13,609 bases of DNA. Source: Colimorpha_A sp900556615. Its GTDB lineage: Bacteria; Bacillota; Clostridia; Oscillospirales; CAG-272. The stretch covers positions 1-13,609 of the forward strand of contig CAVBUH010000093.1 in NCBI GenBank assembly GCA_963598415.1. The letters run 5' to 3'. The notes under the pieces were generated by a model. It was not told where the DNA came from and searched no databases. It worked only from the letters and a program-made list of their open reading frames with translations. Position numbers and translations under genes: made by a program. The stretch's first letter is position 1. The number at the start of each line of letters is the position of its first letter. Shown piece after piece: positions 13,598 through 13,609 of this stretch.

Positions 13598-13609
13598 CTG
13601 CTCGCTAAG

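Noticed and set aside
1..13609. CRISPR arrays, tRNA or rRNA genes, insertion sequences, integrase and antibiotic-resistance genes
   Set aside because: I looked for repeated spacers, conserved RNA structures, transposase or recombinase motifs and known resistance families and saw none. The integrase and attachment sites of the element must lie outside the window.

Overview
This window is most of the transfer module of an integrative and conjugative element (ICE) from a low-to-mid-GC Gram-positive bacterium, most likely a gut Clostridia/Ruminococcaceae-type host. The evidence is gene content and order: a MobC accessory protein, MOBP-type relaxase, PcfB-like protein, VirD4 coupling ATPase, pilin-like protein, VirB6/TrbL, PrgI, VirB4, class B sortase and a membrane-anchored CHAP peptidoglycan hydrolase. 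This resembles Tn1549-like elements more than Tn916, judged from remembered family patterns rather than a database search. Strong AAAGGAGG-type ribosome binding sites and some GTG/TTG starts also fit the Firmicutes.

Layout, right to left on the minus strand. 13541-13609 holds two inverted repeats and no gene; it is the best oriT/relaxosome candidate. Then come a small DUF3789-like membrane protein (13514-13356), mobC (13387-13046), the relaxase (13055-11685) and a PcfB-like protein (11701-10895). These are followed by an ArdC-like protein with a degenerate metallopeptidase motif (10889-10005), a 67-residue protein (9993-9790), VirD4 (9803-8007) and the pilin-like protein (7992-7633). After a strong intercistronic hairpin come VirB6/TrbL (7561-6725), a small four-cysteine protein easily missed by length cut-offs (6707-6540), PrgI (6549-6184), VirB4 (6191-3858), sortase B (3821-3054), a UPF0316-like membrane protein (3036-2542) and the CHAP hydrolase (2527-818). 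Gaps are at most about 70 bases and many genes overlap, so this is probably one operon read leftward.

The left end has a different logic. A plus-strand SLOG-family gene (326-778) runs convergently towards the transfer operon and ends in a hairpin with a T run. It is divergent from a truncated XRE-family regulator whose first 58 residues are visible (174-1). Their shared intergenic region has a -10 box for each gene and two copies of the near-palindrome ACTAATAGT.

Working model: MobC and the relaxase, with PcfB as an adaptor, nick and process oriT; VirD4 hands the complex to a channel made of VirB4, PrgI, VirB6 and the pilin-like protein; the CHAP protein opens the cell wall; the sortase anchors a surface protein not encoded here. 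The ArdC-like protein may protect incoming DNA. The parts least explained by known conjugation biology are the four-cysteine protein, the UPF0316-like protein, the 11-residue-repeat stalk of the hydrolase, the SLOG/XRE pair, and the cluster of inverted repeats upstream of mobC.
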